Positions 1 through 7,322 are shown, counted from the first letter of the stretch. The stretch: 14,017 nt of DNA from Candidatus Poribacteria bacterium (GCA_002699335.1 PACG01000228.1:1-14017), one strand, 5' to 3'. Numbers and translations are program-made. The notes: generated by a model not told the origin, from the sequence alone.

Positions 1-986
1 GTTGGTTTAGATGGACGCTTACCTTCTTTAATTTCATCTTCGGTCAGCGGCTCTGGTTCTTCCATCCCTTGAGTGGTAACAGTAACCTTGATGGACTTAA
101 CTGCGGCTCCAACACCACCTTTAAGGAATTCACTGTGTTTTTTCGGGTCGAAAGCACTAAAGACAGCAGGATGATTATCTTCAGGTGAGTCGTCACGGAA
201 TACAACCACAATCTGCTCTGGCGGTGTGTTAGCAACAGTACCCCCCATCGGGTTTTCAACCCGCTCGGGGTGTTCTTTGTGTAGGTTGATGTAGGTAACG
301 CCAACACGGAAAACATCTCCTAACAGACCTTGTGCCCGGAATCCAACCAAACGCGCATTTTCAATGTGGCGTACACCAGCATCTTCATTAAAACCGTTTC
401 GACGACCCAAGGTCGGTGCCAGGTTAGCCGCCGCATCCGACAGTTTGACCGGGTTTGAAATACGGGAGTTTAAAAGGGTAAAGAGATGACGTTCTTGTGA
501 GAACGAAAGATCCCAACGGAAACCGTCAAACTCTGTTTTGTAAATGATATAGCGGTTGGGGAAAAGGGTCGAAGGTTTGAGCCGCATATCGTCACCGATT
601 GCGAATTCAACATGCCTTCCCTTGAAGCTGTCTTCCGTGAGGACAGTTCGGTCTAACTGAGCACTGAAACGCTCACTATCCAACTGACCTGTCCAACCGA
701 TGACGAGTTCTCCGTTTTGGTCGAACTCTTTCATCTCACGATAGTTATATACTTCGTTACCTTCCAAAAGCTCTTTACCGAATAGGTCGTAGAAGAACTG
801 CGGTTCTTCTTCCAACTGGAATCGAGCAGAAAATTTGGCTTGGCCTTCGATAGTTTGCAGTAGTGGTTCTTGCGGGCCGAGACTTTGTGGCGCCATCGCA
901 CCACCACAGCCGTACAGGAAGATCAACCCAACGGCCCCTGCTACAGCAAGCAATCCATTAAAGAAAGAATGCTTAGGTACACTCAT
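1..986 (-). CDS. Putative lipoprotein of unknown function (C-terminus cut by window edge)
   Basis: This open frame starts at ATG 986 and stays open for 328 codons to the left edge, so the C-terminus is missing. The N-terminus is a lipoprotein signal: Lys5, a hydrophobic stretch at residues 11-24, then L-Y-G-C with the candidate lipidated Cys27. Tyr at -2 is not the commonest lipobox residue. The mature part begins with an acidic and Gln-rich stretch and continues as a mixed, apparently beta-rich soluble domain containing GWTGQLD and FDGFRWDLSF. The visible end is charged and Pro/Glu-rich (EEPEPLTEDE). I do not recognise the family. The start is supported by an AAGGAGGAG Shine-Dalgarno around 1000-1007, although the spacing is long, and by a promoter at 1047-1075. 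It is probably transcribed separately from the wzz-like gene because a hairpin lies between them. It is presumably anchored to the outer membrane or periplasmic face. Confidence 0.8.
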   Translation of the reverse strand, partial: MSVPKHSFFNGLLAVAGAVGLIFLYGCGGAMAPQSLGPQEPLLQTIEGQAKFSARFQLEEEPQFFYDLFGKELLEGNEVYNYREMKEFDQNGELVIGWTGQLDSERFSAQLDRTVLTEDSFKGRHVEFAIGDDMRLKPSTLFPNRYIIYKTEFDGFRWDLSFSQERHLFTLLNSRISNPVKLSDAAANLAPTLGRRNGFNEDAGVRHIENARLVGFRAQGLLGDVFRVGVTYINLHKEHPERVENPMGGTVANTPPEQIVVVFRDDSPEDNHPAVFSAFDPKKHSEFLKGGVGAAVKSIKVTVTTQGMEEPEPLTEDEIKEGKRPSKP

Positions 987-1046
987 TAGTCTCTTGTTCT
1001 CCTCCTTGAGGGAATGAAATAACGATTCTCTTCTATCTATTTTATT

Positions 1047-1075
1047 ATTTTAAGTGACAAAGAAAAGGCTGTCAA
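1047..1075 (-). promoter_or_regulatory. Sigma-70-type promoter of the left lipoprotein gene
   Basis: On the minus strand there is a perfect TTGACA (1070-1075), a 17-bp spacer and TAAAAT (1047-1052, five of six consensus bases). The predicted start of transcription is near 1040, giving a leader of about 54 nt before ATG 986. This is the best-matching promoter in the window and makes the lipoprotein gene independent of the upstream cluster. Confidence 0.72.
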
Positions 1076-1154
1076 CGCCTAACAAATAAACGTCGTTACA
1101 GGATTTAACTTCAATCACCTAAGCCTGTTTTTGAGCTAATTTTGCCTACACGAT

Positions 1155-1202
1155 AAAAGCCACGGAAAGAATTAAGGTTTGTTCAAAACCCTTAATGTGG
1201 CT
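1155..1202 (-). terminator. Candidate intrinsic terminator hairpin
   Basis: AGCCAC (1158-1163) pairs with GTGGCT (1197-1202). ATTAAGG (1171-1177) pairs with CCTTAAT (1190-1196), and three further T-A pairs continue inward to a GTTCA loop. Seven unpaired bases (1164-1170) form a bulge on one side. Read on the minus strand, the stem is followed by a short T tract (four T's around 1154-1157). The bulge and the short T tract are weaker than a textbook terminator. It would end transcription from the wzz-like cluster or from the promoter at 1302-1330. Confidence 0.4.
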
Positions 1203-1296
1203 GTGCTGCGTCACAAAACACCGGAGTAGATTTATCTCAACGACAAATAAAACCAAACGGGAACAGGAAAAATTGGACTTACAGTTCCCACAACGC
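1155..1296 (-). ncRNA. Candidate small RNA between the wzz-like and lipoprotein genes
   Basis: This is inferred, not recognised. A promoter-like sequence at 1302-1330 would start a transcript near 1295, and a hairpin with a short T tract near 1155 would end it, giving about 140 nt. Near the 5' end a 6-bp stem (GGGAAC/GTTCCC, roughly 1258-1288 on the plus strand) encloses a loop of about 19 nt. A 19-codon frame starting GTG and ending at 1232 (hydrophobic, rich in Pro and Val) could also be read from it, preceded by AGGGGG, so a peptide is an alternative. The remaining bases of the 987-1356 gap show nothing else. Confidence 0.25.
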
Positions 1297-1301
1297 CCCC
1301 T

Positions 1302-1330
1302 AAGATAACACTATTCATATTTTCTGTCAA
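1302..1330 (-). promoter_or_regulatory. Promoter-like sequence in the gap after the wzz-like gene
   Basis: The minus strand shows TTGACA (1325-1330), a 17-bp spacer ending in TGT, and TATCTT (1302-1307, four of six). The TGn gives an extended -10. It lies entirely downstream of the wzz-like stop codon and points toward the hairpin at 1158-1202, with no convincing gene between. Confidence 0.45.
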
Positions 1331-1356
1331 GATTTTTCTGCGAAAAGTTAGCGATA

Positions 1357-2787
1357 TTAGATCCCTGCTTCGATAGGCTGAACCAGGTACTCGAAAATCA
1401 GAGCCACTGATAGACCTAAGCAAAGACCAACGATCGATGAAATTACAAAGATTAGTTTCAATCTGGGGCTGGTAACGATCTTTCGAGGTGCTGCAGAATC
1501 GACCATTTCAATCCCACCTCTAATCTCGCGCCGTGTTTTATTTTTTCGCCAGAACTCCGACTCTGCCAATAATACCTCGGCCTCCAAACTCTGTTTGTAA
1601 ATCTCCTTACTCAGGTCAGAAATAGCCACGATCTTTCGGTTTAGTTGCTGATAGAGCAACTCGCTTTCAGGAATTTCAGCGAACATCTCTGCAATATGTT
1701 GCTCAACTTCTCGCCGATGCCGGTTGACAGTTGCCAAGTTGCTGTTAGCAATTACAATCGAGGACTGTTGTGCTAAGATCCGTTCCTGCAAATTTGCATA
1801 GATTGCTGAGACACTCCGAGTTTCATTGACAATTTGTAGCGGTAATGAGGTCTCAAACGAAGCCAGTCCAGCTTCTAACTCCTCAATCTGTGCCTGATGG
1901 GCTCGAATCTCAGGCGCGTTTTCGCCCAATTTGGCTTCCAACCCTGTGCGAGCCACCTTCAATAGGGTCAATTGTTCCTGGTACTGGGACCAAAGCGGGT
2001 CGAGATTGGCCGACTCGGAGACCTTGGTAAACTCTGGATACTTTGTAAGTTCTTCCCTTAGTCTACGCAACTCGGTTCTGGAACTTTCGGTGGTCTGGCT
2101 AAATTCCGTTTGCGCCTTTATCAATTCGGTACGCTGCTCCAGAGCACTAGCGATCTCTGCTTGCCAGATCACAGGACTTCCTCTTTTATGCACAAATTCA
2201 AATGCCTGATCTTCTCGATTTTGAATCTGATTCAGTAGGTCTGCCAACTTTTCTGCTAAGAAACCTCGACGGTGTTCGGTTCGAGTGAAGTCTTCCTCCT
2301 CCCGCATATCCTGTAGGTCCCAGATCAATTGGTTGACTATAGCAGCTGCCAACCTTTCGCCACCATGGTTTTCACTCGCTTTTAAGGAGATCTCAATAAA
2401 GTCTGTATCCGGACGATTTTTAGCTAATAGGCTCTTTTTGATTTTACCGATTGAGGGCGTATATTGAACACCCGAGACCTCAGCCTCTTCCAGATTGTCC
2501 AATGCGTGTTTCAGCATTGAATCGGCGGTAAAGCGTTGGCTGATAGTTTCAATCTCACCGCTACTGAATCCACCTGACAATACGCTTTGAAACACACTAG
2601 CTGAGGAAATACCAGTCGGTGAGGATGGCTGAACCAGCAGAATTAAAGCTGACGTCGCATAGATTTTCGGCAAGTATACGCCAACGGATAGTGCACTACC
2701 AACAACAGTCAGCAGACTTAAACAGATAATAAAGTCGTGCTTCTTGATGACCGCCAGATAGTCTCGCAATTGGGTGTCAGCTACCAT
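1357..2787 (-). CDS. Wzz/GumC-type polysaccharide chain-length determinant (polysaccharide co-polymerase)
   Basis: This is a 476-residue inner-membrane protein of the polysaccharide co-polymerase class, which sets chain length or couples assembly and export of surface polysaccharide. A Wzz-like N-terminal segment (D-Y-L-A-V-I at 9-14) leads into a first membrane helix at about 17-40. A long periplasmic part follows, with strong coiled-coil character from about 160 to 420 (many heptads of Leu, Glu, Gln and Arg). A Pro-containing segment (AAPRKIVTSPRLKL, 431-444) then precedes a second membrane helix at about 443-469. Only seven residues follow, with no Walker A or B motif, so the tyrosine-kinase domain of BY-kinase fusions is absent. 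The length matches GumC-like proteins rather than the shorter O-antigen Wzz. No glycosyltransferase or polymerase gene is in the window, so the polysaccharide is unknown. It starts 36 nt after the NTF2-like gene. No clear Shine-Dalgarno precedes the ATG. Confidence 0.85.
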   Translation of the reverse strand: MVADTQLRDYLAVIKKHDFIICLSLLTVVGSALSVGVYLPKIYATSALILLVQPSSPTGISSASVFQSVLSGGFSSGEIETISQRFTADSMLKHALDNLEEAEVSGVQYTPSIGKIKKSLLAKNRPDTDFIEISLKASENHGGERLAAAIVNQLIWDLQDMREEEDFTRTEHRRGFLAEKLADLLNQIQNREDQAFEFVHKRGSPVIWQAEIASALEQRTELIKAQTEFSQTTESSRTELRRLREELTKYPEFTKVSESANLDPLWSQYQEQLTLLKVARTGLEAKLGENAPEIRAHQAQIEELEAGLASFETSLPLQIVNETRSVSAIYANLQERILAQQSSIVIANSNLATVNRHRREVEQHIAEMFAEIPESELLYQQLNRKIVAISDLSKEIYKQSLEAEVLLAESEFWRKNKTRREIRGGIEMVDSAAPRKIVTSPRLKLIFVISSIVGLCLGLSVALIFEYLVQPIEAGI

Positions 2788-2823
2788 CAGCGATTATTTC
2801 AATTTTATTAGTTCTATGGCCGG

Positions 2824-3408
2824 CTACAGATTATTGGCGCGTCGAATCTCTTCCTCGGTAAAGGCCTCGTCAATCCACTCGGTGATTCGCCACTCTTTTT
2901 CCTGTGTCTCTTTACTGGTGCGATATTCAAAGGTGAAAATATTATCGCCTTCTGCATACCAGCCTGTGTAACCGCCTTGTAAAGATTCACCATCGGCAAC
3001 AAACCCTTGGATTCGGTAGTGATTCCGCACCTCAGCACTTGTTCGGTCTTCGTCAAGTGTAATCTCTGGTGGTTCCGAAATTTCAATTTCTATGTCTTGG
3101 TAACGAGAAAAGACACGAATGGCAGATTCACGCTCTTGGCGAACGTCGGTGAACTCGTAGTCATCTGTTTTATCCTGGTCTGTCCCCATATCAGAAATCC
3201 AACGAAACCCTTCTGGCCAGAAGGCACTCATATATATGTTGACATCTTCATTTTCATAGCCTTCTCGCCAGCGTTTCAAAACAGCCGAAATCGCAGCCAC
3301 CTCTTCGGGCTGAGCCGCACCGATAGGAGGAGCGTCACCACAACTGTAAAACAGGGTAGTTAAAGCTAAAAGGATAAGGATAAGAACGTATCTTGACAAG
3401 CGCCACAT
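2824..3408 (-). CDS. NTF2/SnoaL-like lipoprotein
   Basis: I chose ATG 3408 (194 residues) rather than the in-frame ATG 45 nt upstream. It has a strong GGAGGT (3418-3423) with 9-nt spacing, and from it the protein begins with a clean lipoprotein signal: Arg3 and Arg6, a Leu/Ile-rich core at 8-19, then F-Y-S-C with Cys23. The mature region reads like an NTF2-like or SnoaL-like domain. An opening helix (ISAVLKRWREGYENED) is followed by an aromatic segment (FWPEGFRWISD), alternating strands, and a late strand where W-R-I-T-E-W resembles the closing beta-sheet of that fold. Such domains are small alpha-beta cones that bind ligands or act as accessory domains. No catalytic residues can be assigned. 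The protein is acidic overall. It lies between the DUF5683-like and wzz-like genes, 34 to 36 nt from each, consistent with one transcript and a role at the cell envelope. Confidence 0.72.
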   Translation of the reverse strand: MWRLSRYVLILILLALTTLFYSCGDAPPIGAAQPEEVAAISAVLKRWREGYENEDVNIYMSAFWPEGFRWISDMGTDQDKTDDYEFTDVRQERESAIRVFSRYQDIEIEISEPPEITLDEDRTSAEVRNHYRIQGFVADGESLQGGYTGWYAEGDNIFTFEYRTSKETQEKEWRITEWIDEAFTEEEIRRANNL

Positions 3409-3442
3409 GAAGAATGAACCTCCAGCAAATAGTCCTATAATT

Positions 3443-4018
3443 TCAGAACTCAAGTCGAGTTCTAAACGAGATGCGGTTGGGTTTGATTTCTAAGCTAAGT
3501 TTCTCAATTTTAACAACATCTCGCAGGAGAACCTGCGACTTACTCCTAGCGTTTCGAAGATTGGCTGCTACATAGGAATCGACAATACTATAGGCCCAAA
3601 CCCCAGCAGCCGTCAACAAAAAAAATTGTCTGATTTTATAAACCTGGTTGACACGACCGTAGATCGATAGGGCCGCCGGCGACTTGGAGTTTACTTTAGC
3701 TACCGGAGCGTATTCATTGTCATAGATCTGACGAAAAGAGCGATGTGACACCAATCCGCCGACTAGCAGGCCCGTTGTTCCCAAAAAAGAAAAGCTACCC
3801 GAAACATAATTTTGGGCGTGGATTTGCCCCCAACCTGGAATCACAACCGATCTCGCCACGGATCCAACCGGCGAAACGAGACGGGGCGAACTATCATAGC
3901 TATTGTAAGCCTGGACGTCTTTACTACTGGTAACCGGGCTGGCGATCGCTGCTGTCGACAGGAACATCGAAAGCAGCAGCAAAAAAGTAGATCCCGATCC
4001 ATAACACCAAAATTCCAA
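3443..4018 (-). CDS. DUF5683-like membrane protein with signal peptide
   Basis: The likely start is TTG 4018 (191 residues). GGAG at 4028-4031 sits 9 nt ahead, and a promoter at 4050-4079 would place the transcript start about 25 nt upstream. A longer frame from TTG 4033 lacks a Shine-Dalgarno. No ATG is well placed, because the first comes late inside the hydrophobic N-terminus. Residues about 12-26 form a signal-like hydrophobic core ending A-I-A. The segment at 56-65 (RSVVIPGWGQ) followed by a hydrophobic stretch, and W-A-Y-S-I-V-D-S-Y-V near 141-150, match the pattern I remember for DUF5683. That family is of unknown function, found in envelope contexts, with a G-x-G-Q motif and two membrane segments. 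The C-terminal 40 residues alternate hydrophobic and basic residues and could form beta strands. It is probably an envelope protein; function is unknown. Confidence 0.65.
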   Translation of the reverse strand: MEFWCYGSGSTFLLLLSMFLSTAAIASPVTSSKDVQAYNSYDSSPRLVSPVGSVARSVVIPGWGQIHAQNYVSGSFSFLGTTGLLVGGLVSHRSFRQIYDNEYAPVAKVNSKSPAALSIYGRVNQVYKIRQFFLLTAAGVWAYSIVDSYVAANLRNARSKSQVLLRDVVKIEKLSLEIKPNRISFRTRLEF

Positions 4019-4049
4019 GATCTTAGGCTCCAACCAAATTTAGCGGGTA

Positions 4050-4079
4050 ATCATATCAAAATCTGGAGACAAACTTCAA
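4050..4079 (-). promoter_or_regulatory. Internal promoter ahead of the DUF5683-like gene
   Basis: The minus strand shows TTGAAG (4074-4079), an 18-bp spacer ending in TGA, and TATGAT (4050-4055, five of six), making an extended -10. The transcript would begin near 4043, just before the Shine-Dalgarno at 4028-4031, which supports the TTG 4018 start. It would let the last three genes of the cluster be made without pduL. The 134-bp gap it sits in also has a 6-bp hairpin (4142-4161) without a T tract. Confidence 0.5.
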
Positions 4080-4168
4080 CGTAAAACAAAGGGAACCAAC
4101 TCAATCTTGGAGATGCCCTGCATTTTGCTGATTCCCAATGCGTTCAAAGGCTTAGTTGAACCTAAAAG

Positions 4169-5587
4169 CTATCTTCTTCGCGTTCTTTGATTATTGGTAC
4201 TGCGATTCTTCCGTTCTTGGTTTTCATCACTGCTATTAGACGAAGAAGATGATGCTGTTGAGCGCCGGCGAACCTGTTGCTGGCGTGCCGATTGTTGATA
4301 CTCCCTCATTGCTCTAGCACTCGATTTTGAAGCAGAGGAACTCGATCTGGTGACCGGTGCTGACCGGTACTGCTGAATTGAAGACCTACCGACATTACTA
4401 TTCCGGTAAGGACGACCGCCAGTATACCCTTGCGCTGAGCTGAAACCGCGCCGTGTAGTACTGCTAGTTCGCATTTGGCTGGAATTGGCTAAACGATCTG
4501 GCGAGCGCGCCAACTGCTGTCGTCTCATCGTCATTAGCCGATCTTTGATTTCGCGTGTGTCCAGTGTAGGTTGCGTTCGGTGTCGTTGCATAACTGCTTG
4601 GACTTCACTGGTTACAGCAGTTCGAGAGATGACGGACGATCCGGTTTGCCCCCGCGTATAAGATCTACGTGTCTGTTCGTAATCCTCAGACCAACTGCTT
4701 AGCTGATTACGAGCCGGCCTGGTTGGATTATGCAAATGAATGTGAACCTCATTTGATTGACGGCGATAACGGCGGAAAGGGGGACGCCGATAGTTGTAAT
4801 ACCAATGGGCTGCTCGGCCATAAGAGCGGCGCATAGATAAGTAAACGCTATTGTGGATTGGATAGTGCCAGGCCAAGTAGTGTCCCGGATAGGTATAGTA
4901 GATAGGACCATCGTAAAAGTAGAGGTAGCTATACCGATGCCAAGATTGCCACGGATAATGTTCAATATGTCGTTCCACAACCCGGATTTCTGGCTGATGC
5001 TGATAGGTCAATACACTGATTGACTCGACATCCACTTGCCCACTGCCATCGACCACAACGTGTAGCTCCATTAGCTCATCTTTGACGTGATTAGCCGCAG
5101 GAATTTTAATCGTTTCGGCACGCCGTTTAGCACGTAGAATGAAAGTATCACCGTAACGAGTTTCATCACCGTCGTCCTGGCGACGACGCATCTCTCGTTG
5201 CTTAGTGTTTCGAATCCAAACCCGACCCGCAATTTCTTCATAGTCTTCCAGATTAGAGGAGGTTGATTCTCCTCGATAACGTACCAAAATTTCAATATAC
5301 TGACTGTTACTGGGAACCTCGAAGTGATAGATCGCACTGGCGATTGCAAACTCGTATTCTTCTTCGTCCTCGGGATGTTCACCTGCCCAAGCCGTTAGAC
5401 GAACGCCGTCAGCAAAACGGGGACTAGCAGTAACGGTTGCATTACCGCGTTCAATCCAATCTTCCAGATCGTAACCATCCCGAAATTCACGACTCACACG
5501 ATCCGAAAAATAGTCGTATTGGTATTCAGCATAGGCAGCCGAAACAAAAATGATTGACAAAAGAAAGAGACTTAAATTTCGTTTCAC
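4169..5587 (-). CDS. Secreted protein: folded N-terminus, aromatic middle, basic Ser/Arg/Gln-rich tail
   Basis: The start is GTG 5587, fixed by GGAGG at 5595-5599 and by a 4-nt GTGA overlap with the flavoprotein stop, which implies translational coupling. The 472-residue product begins with a classic signal peptide (K2, R3, hydrophobic 5-18, cleavage after A-Y-A at 20). Residues 21-205 are acidic and look beta-rich, possibly a jelly-roll type domain (D-Y-F-S-D-R, R-F-A-D-G-V-R-L). Residues about 205-275 are extraordinarily rich in Tyr, Trp and His (YSYLYFYDGPIYYTYPGHYL). From about 290 to the end the chain is low-complexity and strongly basic (Arg, Ser, Gln, runs of Ser), almost certainly disordered. 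I recognise no family. The composition suggests binding to acidic polymers or cross-linking at the surface, but that is inference. The basic, disordered tail could also bind nucleic acid or polysaccharide outside the cell. Confidence 0.75.
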   Translation of the reverse strand: MKRNLSLFLLSIIFVSAAYAEYQYDYFSDRVSREFRDGYDLEDWIERGNATVTASPRFADGVRLTAWAGEHPEDEEEYEFAIASAIYHFEVPSNSQYIEILVRYRGESTSSNLEDYEEIAGRVWIRNTKQREMRRRQDDGDETRYGDTFILRAKRRAETIKIPAANHVKDELMELHVVVDGSGQVDVESISVLTYQHQPEIRVVERHIEHYPWQSWHRYSYLYFYDGPIYYTYPGHYLAWHYPIHNSVYLSMRRSYGRAAHWYYNYRRPPFRRYRRQSNEVHIHLHNPTRPARNQLSSWSEDYEQTRRSYTRGQTGSSVISRTAVTSEVQAVMQRHRTQPTLDTREIKDRLMTMRRQQLARSPDRLANSSQMRTSSTTRRGFSSAQGYTGGRPYRNSNVGRSSIQQYRSAPVTRSSSSASKSSARAMREYQQSARQQQVRRRSTASSSSSNSSDENQERKNRSTNNQRTRRR

Positions 5588-6339
5588 GGTTTTGCCTCCA
5601 TTAGACTAATCGTAACACCTCTTTTTTTGGCTTCTTCAAAAGCCAAAGGCGTAATTACGGTTGATTCAGGACAGATAATCTCCTCAATCGACAACGGCAG
5701 TTGGTCGATCCAGTCACGGCTCAGGAGTTTACTTTTTTGATCTATTGCCGTACAAAAATGGATCTGCTTACTATTCTTAACTATCGACTCTGCCAATCGG
5801 TTGACCGGCACGAATCGTAACCCAAAACGTTGTAGTCTTTTCTGATGATGTAGCATCTGTTGCTGCAAATGATCCGCATAACCGGTTGTCTCTGTTGAAT
5901 GCTGTTGATCTATAGCAATGATCGTTTTGCCTTGCTGGAGTGCCTGAACCAGTAGATAGCTAATCGGCGTATCCGCAACCCCCAAAGACAACTTGGACAT
6001 TATATTGATTGTCAAAACGGGAATTACCAGCAGGCTAAAATCGGAAACCAATTTGCCGAGTGGTAGATCTGTTGCTTCCACCATCAGATCCGGGATGGCA
6101 GATCTAACTGCATCGAGATCGTAAACTTGACTGGCCAGCGACGAAATCAGCGTAGTGAGGGAATGTCCATTTTGCCGGCACTCTGCCAACTGGGCTAAAC
6201 ATGCGTCTAGTGAAACCGCACCAGCATCCAAAATAACCAGCACCGATTTCGCTGAGCTAGCATCGGTCTCGGCCATTTTCGCCAGCGCTTGTTTGACCGC
6301 CGCTTCGACCTGCTGACGCAGTGGGTCACTATTCTTCAT
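5584..6339 (-). CDS. Flavoprotein of the CoaC/Dfp type, microcompartment-associated form
   Basis: This 251-residue protein has a flavoprotein-family core (Rossmann-like, FMN-binding). SVLVILDAG (32-40) gives the first strand. The segment P107 to D123 (PVLTINIMSKLSLGVAD) followed by P125 and Q132-A-L-Q-Q-G-K matches the conserved P-x-x-x-N-x-x-x-K-x-x-x-G-x-x-D pattern seen in CoaC and related decarboxylases. Near the C-terminus, residues 225-244 (ESTVITPLAFEEAKKRGVTI) match a tail motif (T-P-L-A-x-x-x-A-x-x-x-G-V) I remember from microcompartment proteins such as EutT-type enzymes. Residues 5-22 form an amphipathic helix like an encapsulation peptide. Flavoproteins of this family occur in several microcompartment loci, where their reaction is unsettled. 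The ATG overlaps the pduL stop by 11 nt and the stop overlaps the next gene by 4 nt. The lone gene for CoaC or CoaBC is less likely given the tail motif and neighbour. Confidence 0.75.
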   Translation of the reverse strand: MKNSDPLRQQVEAAVKQALAKMAETDASSAKSVLVILDAGAVSLDACLAQLAECRQNGHSLTTLISSLASQVYDLDAVRSAIPDLMVEATDLPLGKLVSDFSLLVIPVLTINIMSKLSLGVADTPISYLLVQALQQGKTIIAIDQQHSTETTGYADHLQQQMLHHQKRLQRFGLRFVPVNRLAESIVKNSKQIHFCTAIDQKSKLLSRDWIDQLPLSIEEIICPESTVITPLAFEEAKKRGVTISLMEAKP

Positions 6340-7057
6340 CCCATAAAACTTCTAAGGCTTCTCCCCCTTGAAGCCCCGCAGCGTTAGAGTCATCGGTATC
6401 TAAGTGCATCTGAAGCACATAACTAGGATCAATTTTCGGTCGTACATTTTCCAAAATCAAGGCTCGATCTCCCGGTATTCGAACCCTAAGACGGGAAGTG
6501 ACAGTGACACCAAACTCTTTGGCCTCCTCTGGTGTCATGTGAATGTGCCGCGCTGCACAAATTGCCCCCTCGGGTAAATAGACAGCCCCTGCGGGACCAA
6601 TCAAGGTTACCGGAGAAGCCCCGACCAAATCGCCAGAATCGCGCAGCGGCGGGTCGACACCCAAACGAATAGCATCCGTTTTAGCCACTTCAACCTGAGA
6701 ATAATCTCTAACCGGGCCAAGAATACGAACACCTTCTAAAGCCCGCAGTCGAGGTCCAACTACGGTAACCGTTTCTGCTGCGGCGAAGGCCCCTGGTTGG
6801 TAAAGCGGTGCTTGAATCACTAGTTGGTGACCTGAGCCGTACAAGACCTCCAAATCTACCTGAGATATATGGGCATGCCGAGCAGATACCCCAACCGGTA
6901 TTTTATGTTCCACTTTGGCCGTATCGCAAACTCGTGATCCTCGACCACATTGTCGAAGCGCACAACCACTGCACCCCCCTACCTCTGCCGGCGGTGTCTG
7001 ATGCAGTCGCTCCATTACGGTGCGGGTAATTGTTTCAACTAGGGTCTTATCGTTCAT
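6329..7057 (-). CDS. pduL: Phosphate propanoyltransferase PduL (microcompartment phosphotransacylase)
   Basis: PduL moves the acyl group between CoA and phosphate (propionyl- or acetyl-CoA to acyl phosphate), recycling CoA inside bacterial microcompartments. The 242 residues show both family repeats. H61-A-H63 lies in V-S-A-R-H-A-H-I and H171-I-H173 in A-A-R-H-I-H-M-T-P-E-E-A. R117 and E123 are present, and H218 sits in M-H-L-D-T-D-D-S-N-A-A. Relative spacing matches the two-zinc active site known from the family, so the enzyme should be active. The N-terminus (about 4-20) is an amphipathic helix like an encapsulation peptide. It is followed by a linker with four cysteines (C29, C32, C37, C44), unusual for the family and possibly metal-binding. 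No shell-protein gene is in the window. A promoter lies at 7179-7207, leaving a leader of about 115 nt. No strong Shine-Dalgarno precedes ATG 7057, so the start is set by family alignment and the helix. Confidence 0.93.
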   Translation of the reverse strand: MNDKTLVETITRTVMERLHQTPPAEVGGCSGCALRQCGRGSRVCDTAKVEHKIPVGVSARHAHISQVDLEVLYGSGHQLVIQAPLYQPGAFAAAETVTVVGPRLRALEGVRILGPVRDYSQVEVAKTDAIRLGVDPPLRDSGDLVGASPVTLIGPAGAVYLPEGAICAARHIHMTPEEAKEFGVTVTSRLRVRIPGDRALILENVRPKIDPSYVLQMHLDTDDSNAAGLQGGEALEVLWDEE

Positions 7058-7178
7058 CTATCACTGTGTGTTACTTTGATCTGTTTTTTCCAGTACCACC
7101 TTAGCCCAAACGAGATGCAATCATAATTGTAGGCTTTAAACTATTGGAGGGATACGACAAACAAAATGCTGGCACCTA

Positions 7179-7207
7179 ACTGTATCACACTCAACTATCG
7201 TTGTCAA
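7179..7207 (-). promoter_or_regulatory. Promoter of the pduL cluster
   Basis: On the minus strand TTGACA is perfect (7202-7207), the spacer is 17 bp and ends in TGA, and the -10 is TACAGT (7179-7184, four of six, with the TGn extension compensating). Transcription would start near 7172, about 115 nt before the pduL start. It probably drives the six-gene cluster down to the wzz-like gene. Confidence 0.6.
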
Positions 7208-7221
7208 TGAAAGGGCGGTTC

Positions 7222-7322
7222 AGTGGTTGGTTTTCTACCTCTTGCGACTTATAAACTTTAGGGCGCATTTGAGAAAAGTCATTCGATCTTAATGTGGATG
7301 GGTAACCCGAACACCAACCACT
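7222..7322. repeat. Short element bounded by 14-bp inverted repeats
   Basis: AGTGGTTGGT followed by TTTC (7222-7235) is repeated inverted at 7309-7322 with one mismatch in 14. The 73 bases between show no clear pairing or gene. There is no obvious target-site duplication. It could be a remnant of a small non-autonomous element, or a long-loop stem just upstream of the pduL promoter. Confidence 0.4.

Noticed and set aside
1232..1423. 63-codon minus-strand frame overlapping the wzz-like C-terminus
   Set aside because: It overlaps a real gene in another frame and lacks a Shine-Dalgarno; only its last 19 codons are mentioned as a possible peptide.
3409..3453. Longer N-terminus for the NTF2-like lipoprotein from ATG 3453
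   Set aside because: ATG 3408 has a strong GGAGGT and gives a proper lipoprotein signal; the extension would bury it.
3940..3952. GGCGATCGCT resembling the cyanobacterial HIP1 repeat
   Set aside because: I noticed only this one copy, and nothing else suggests a cyanobacterium.
4142..4161. Six-bp hairpin after the secreted basic protein
   Set aside because: It has no T tract and a short stem, so it is not a convincing terminator.
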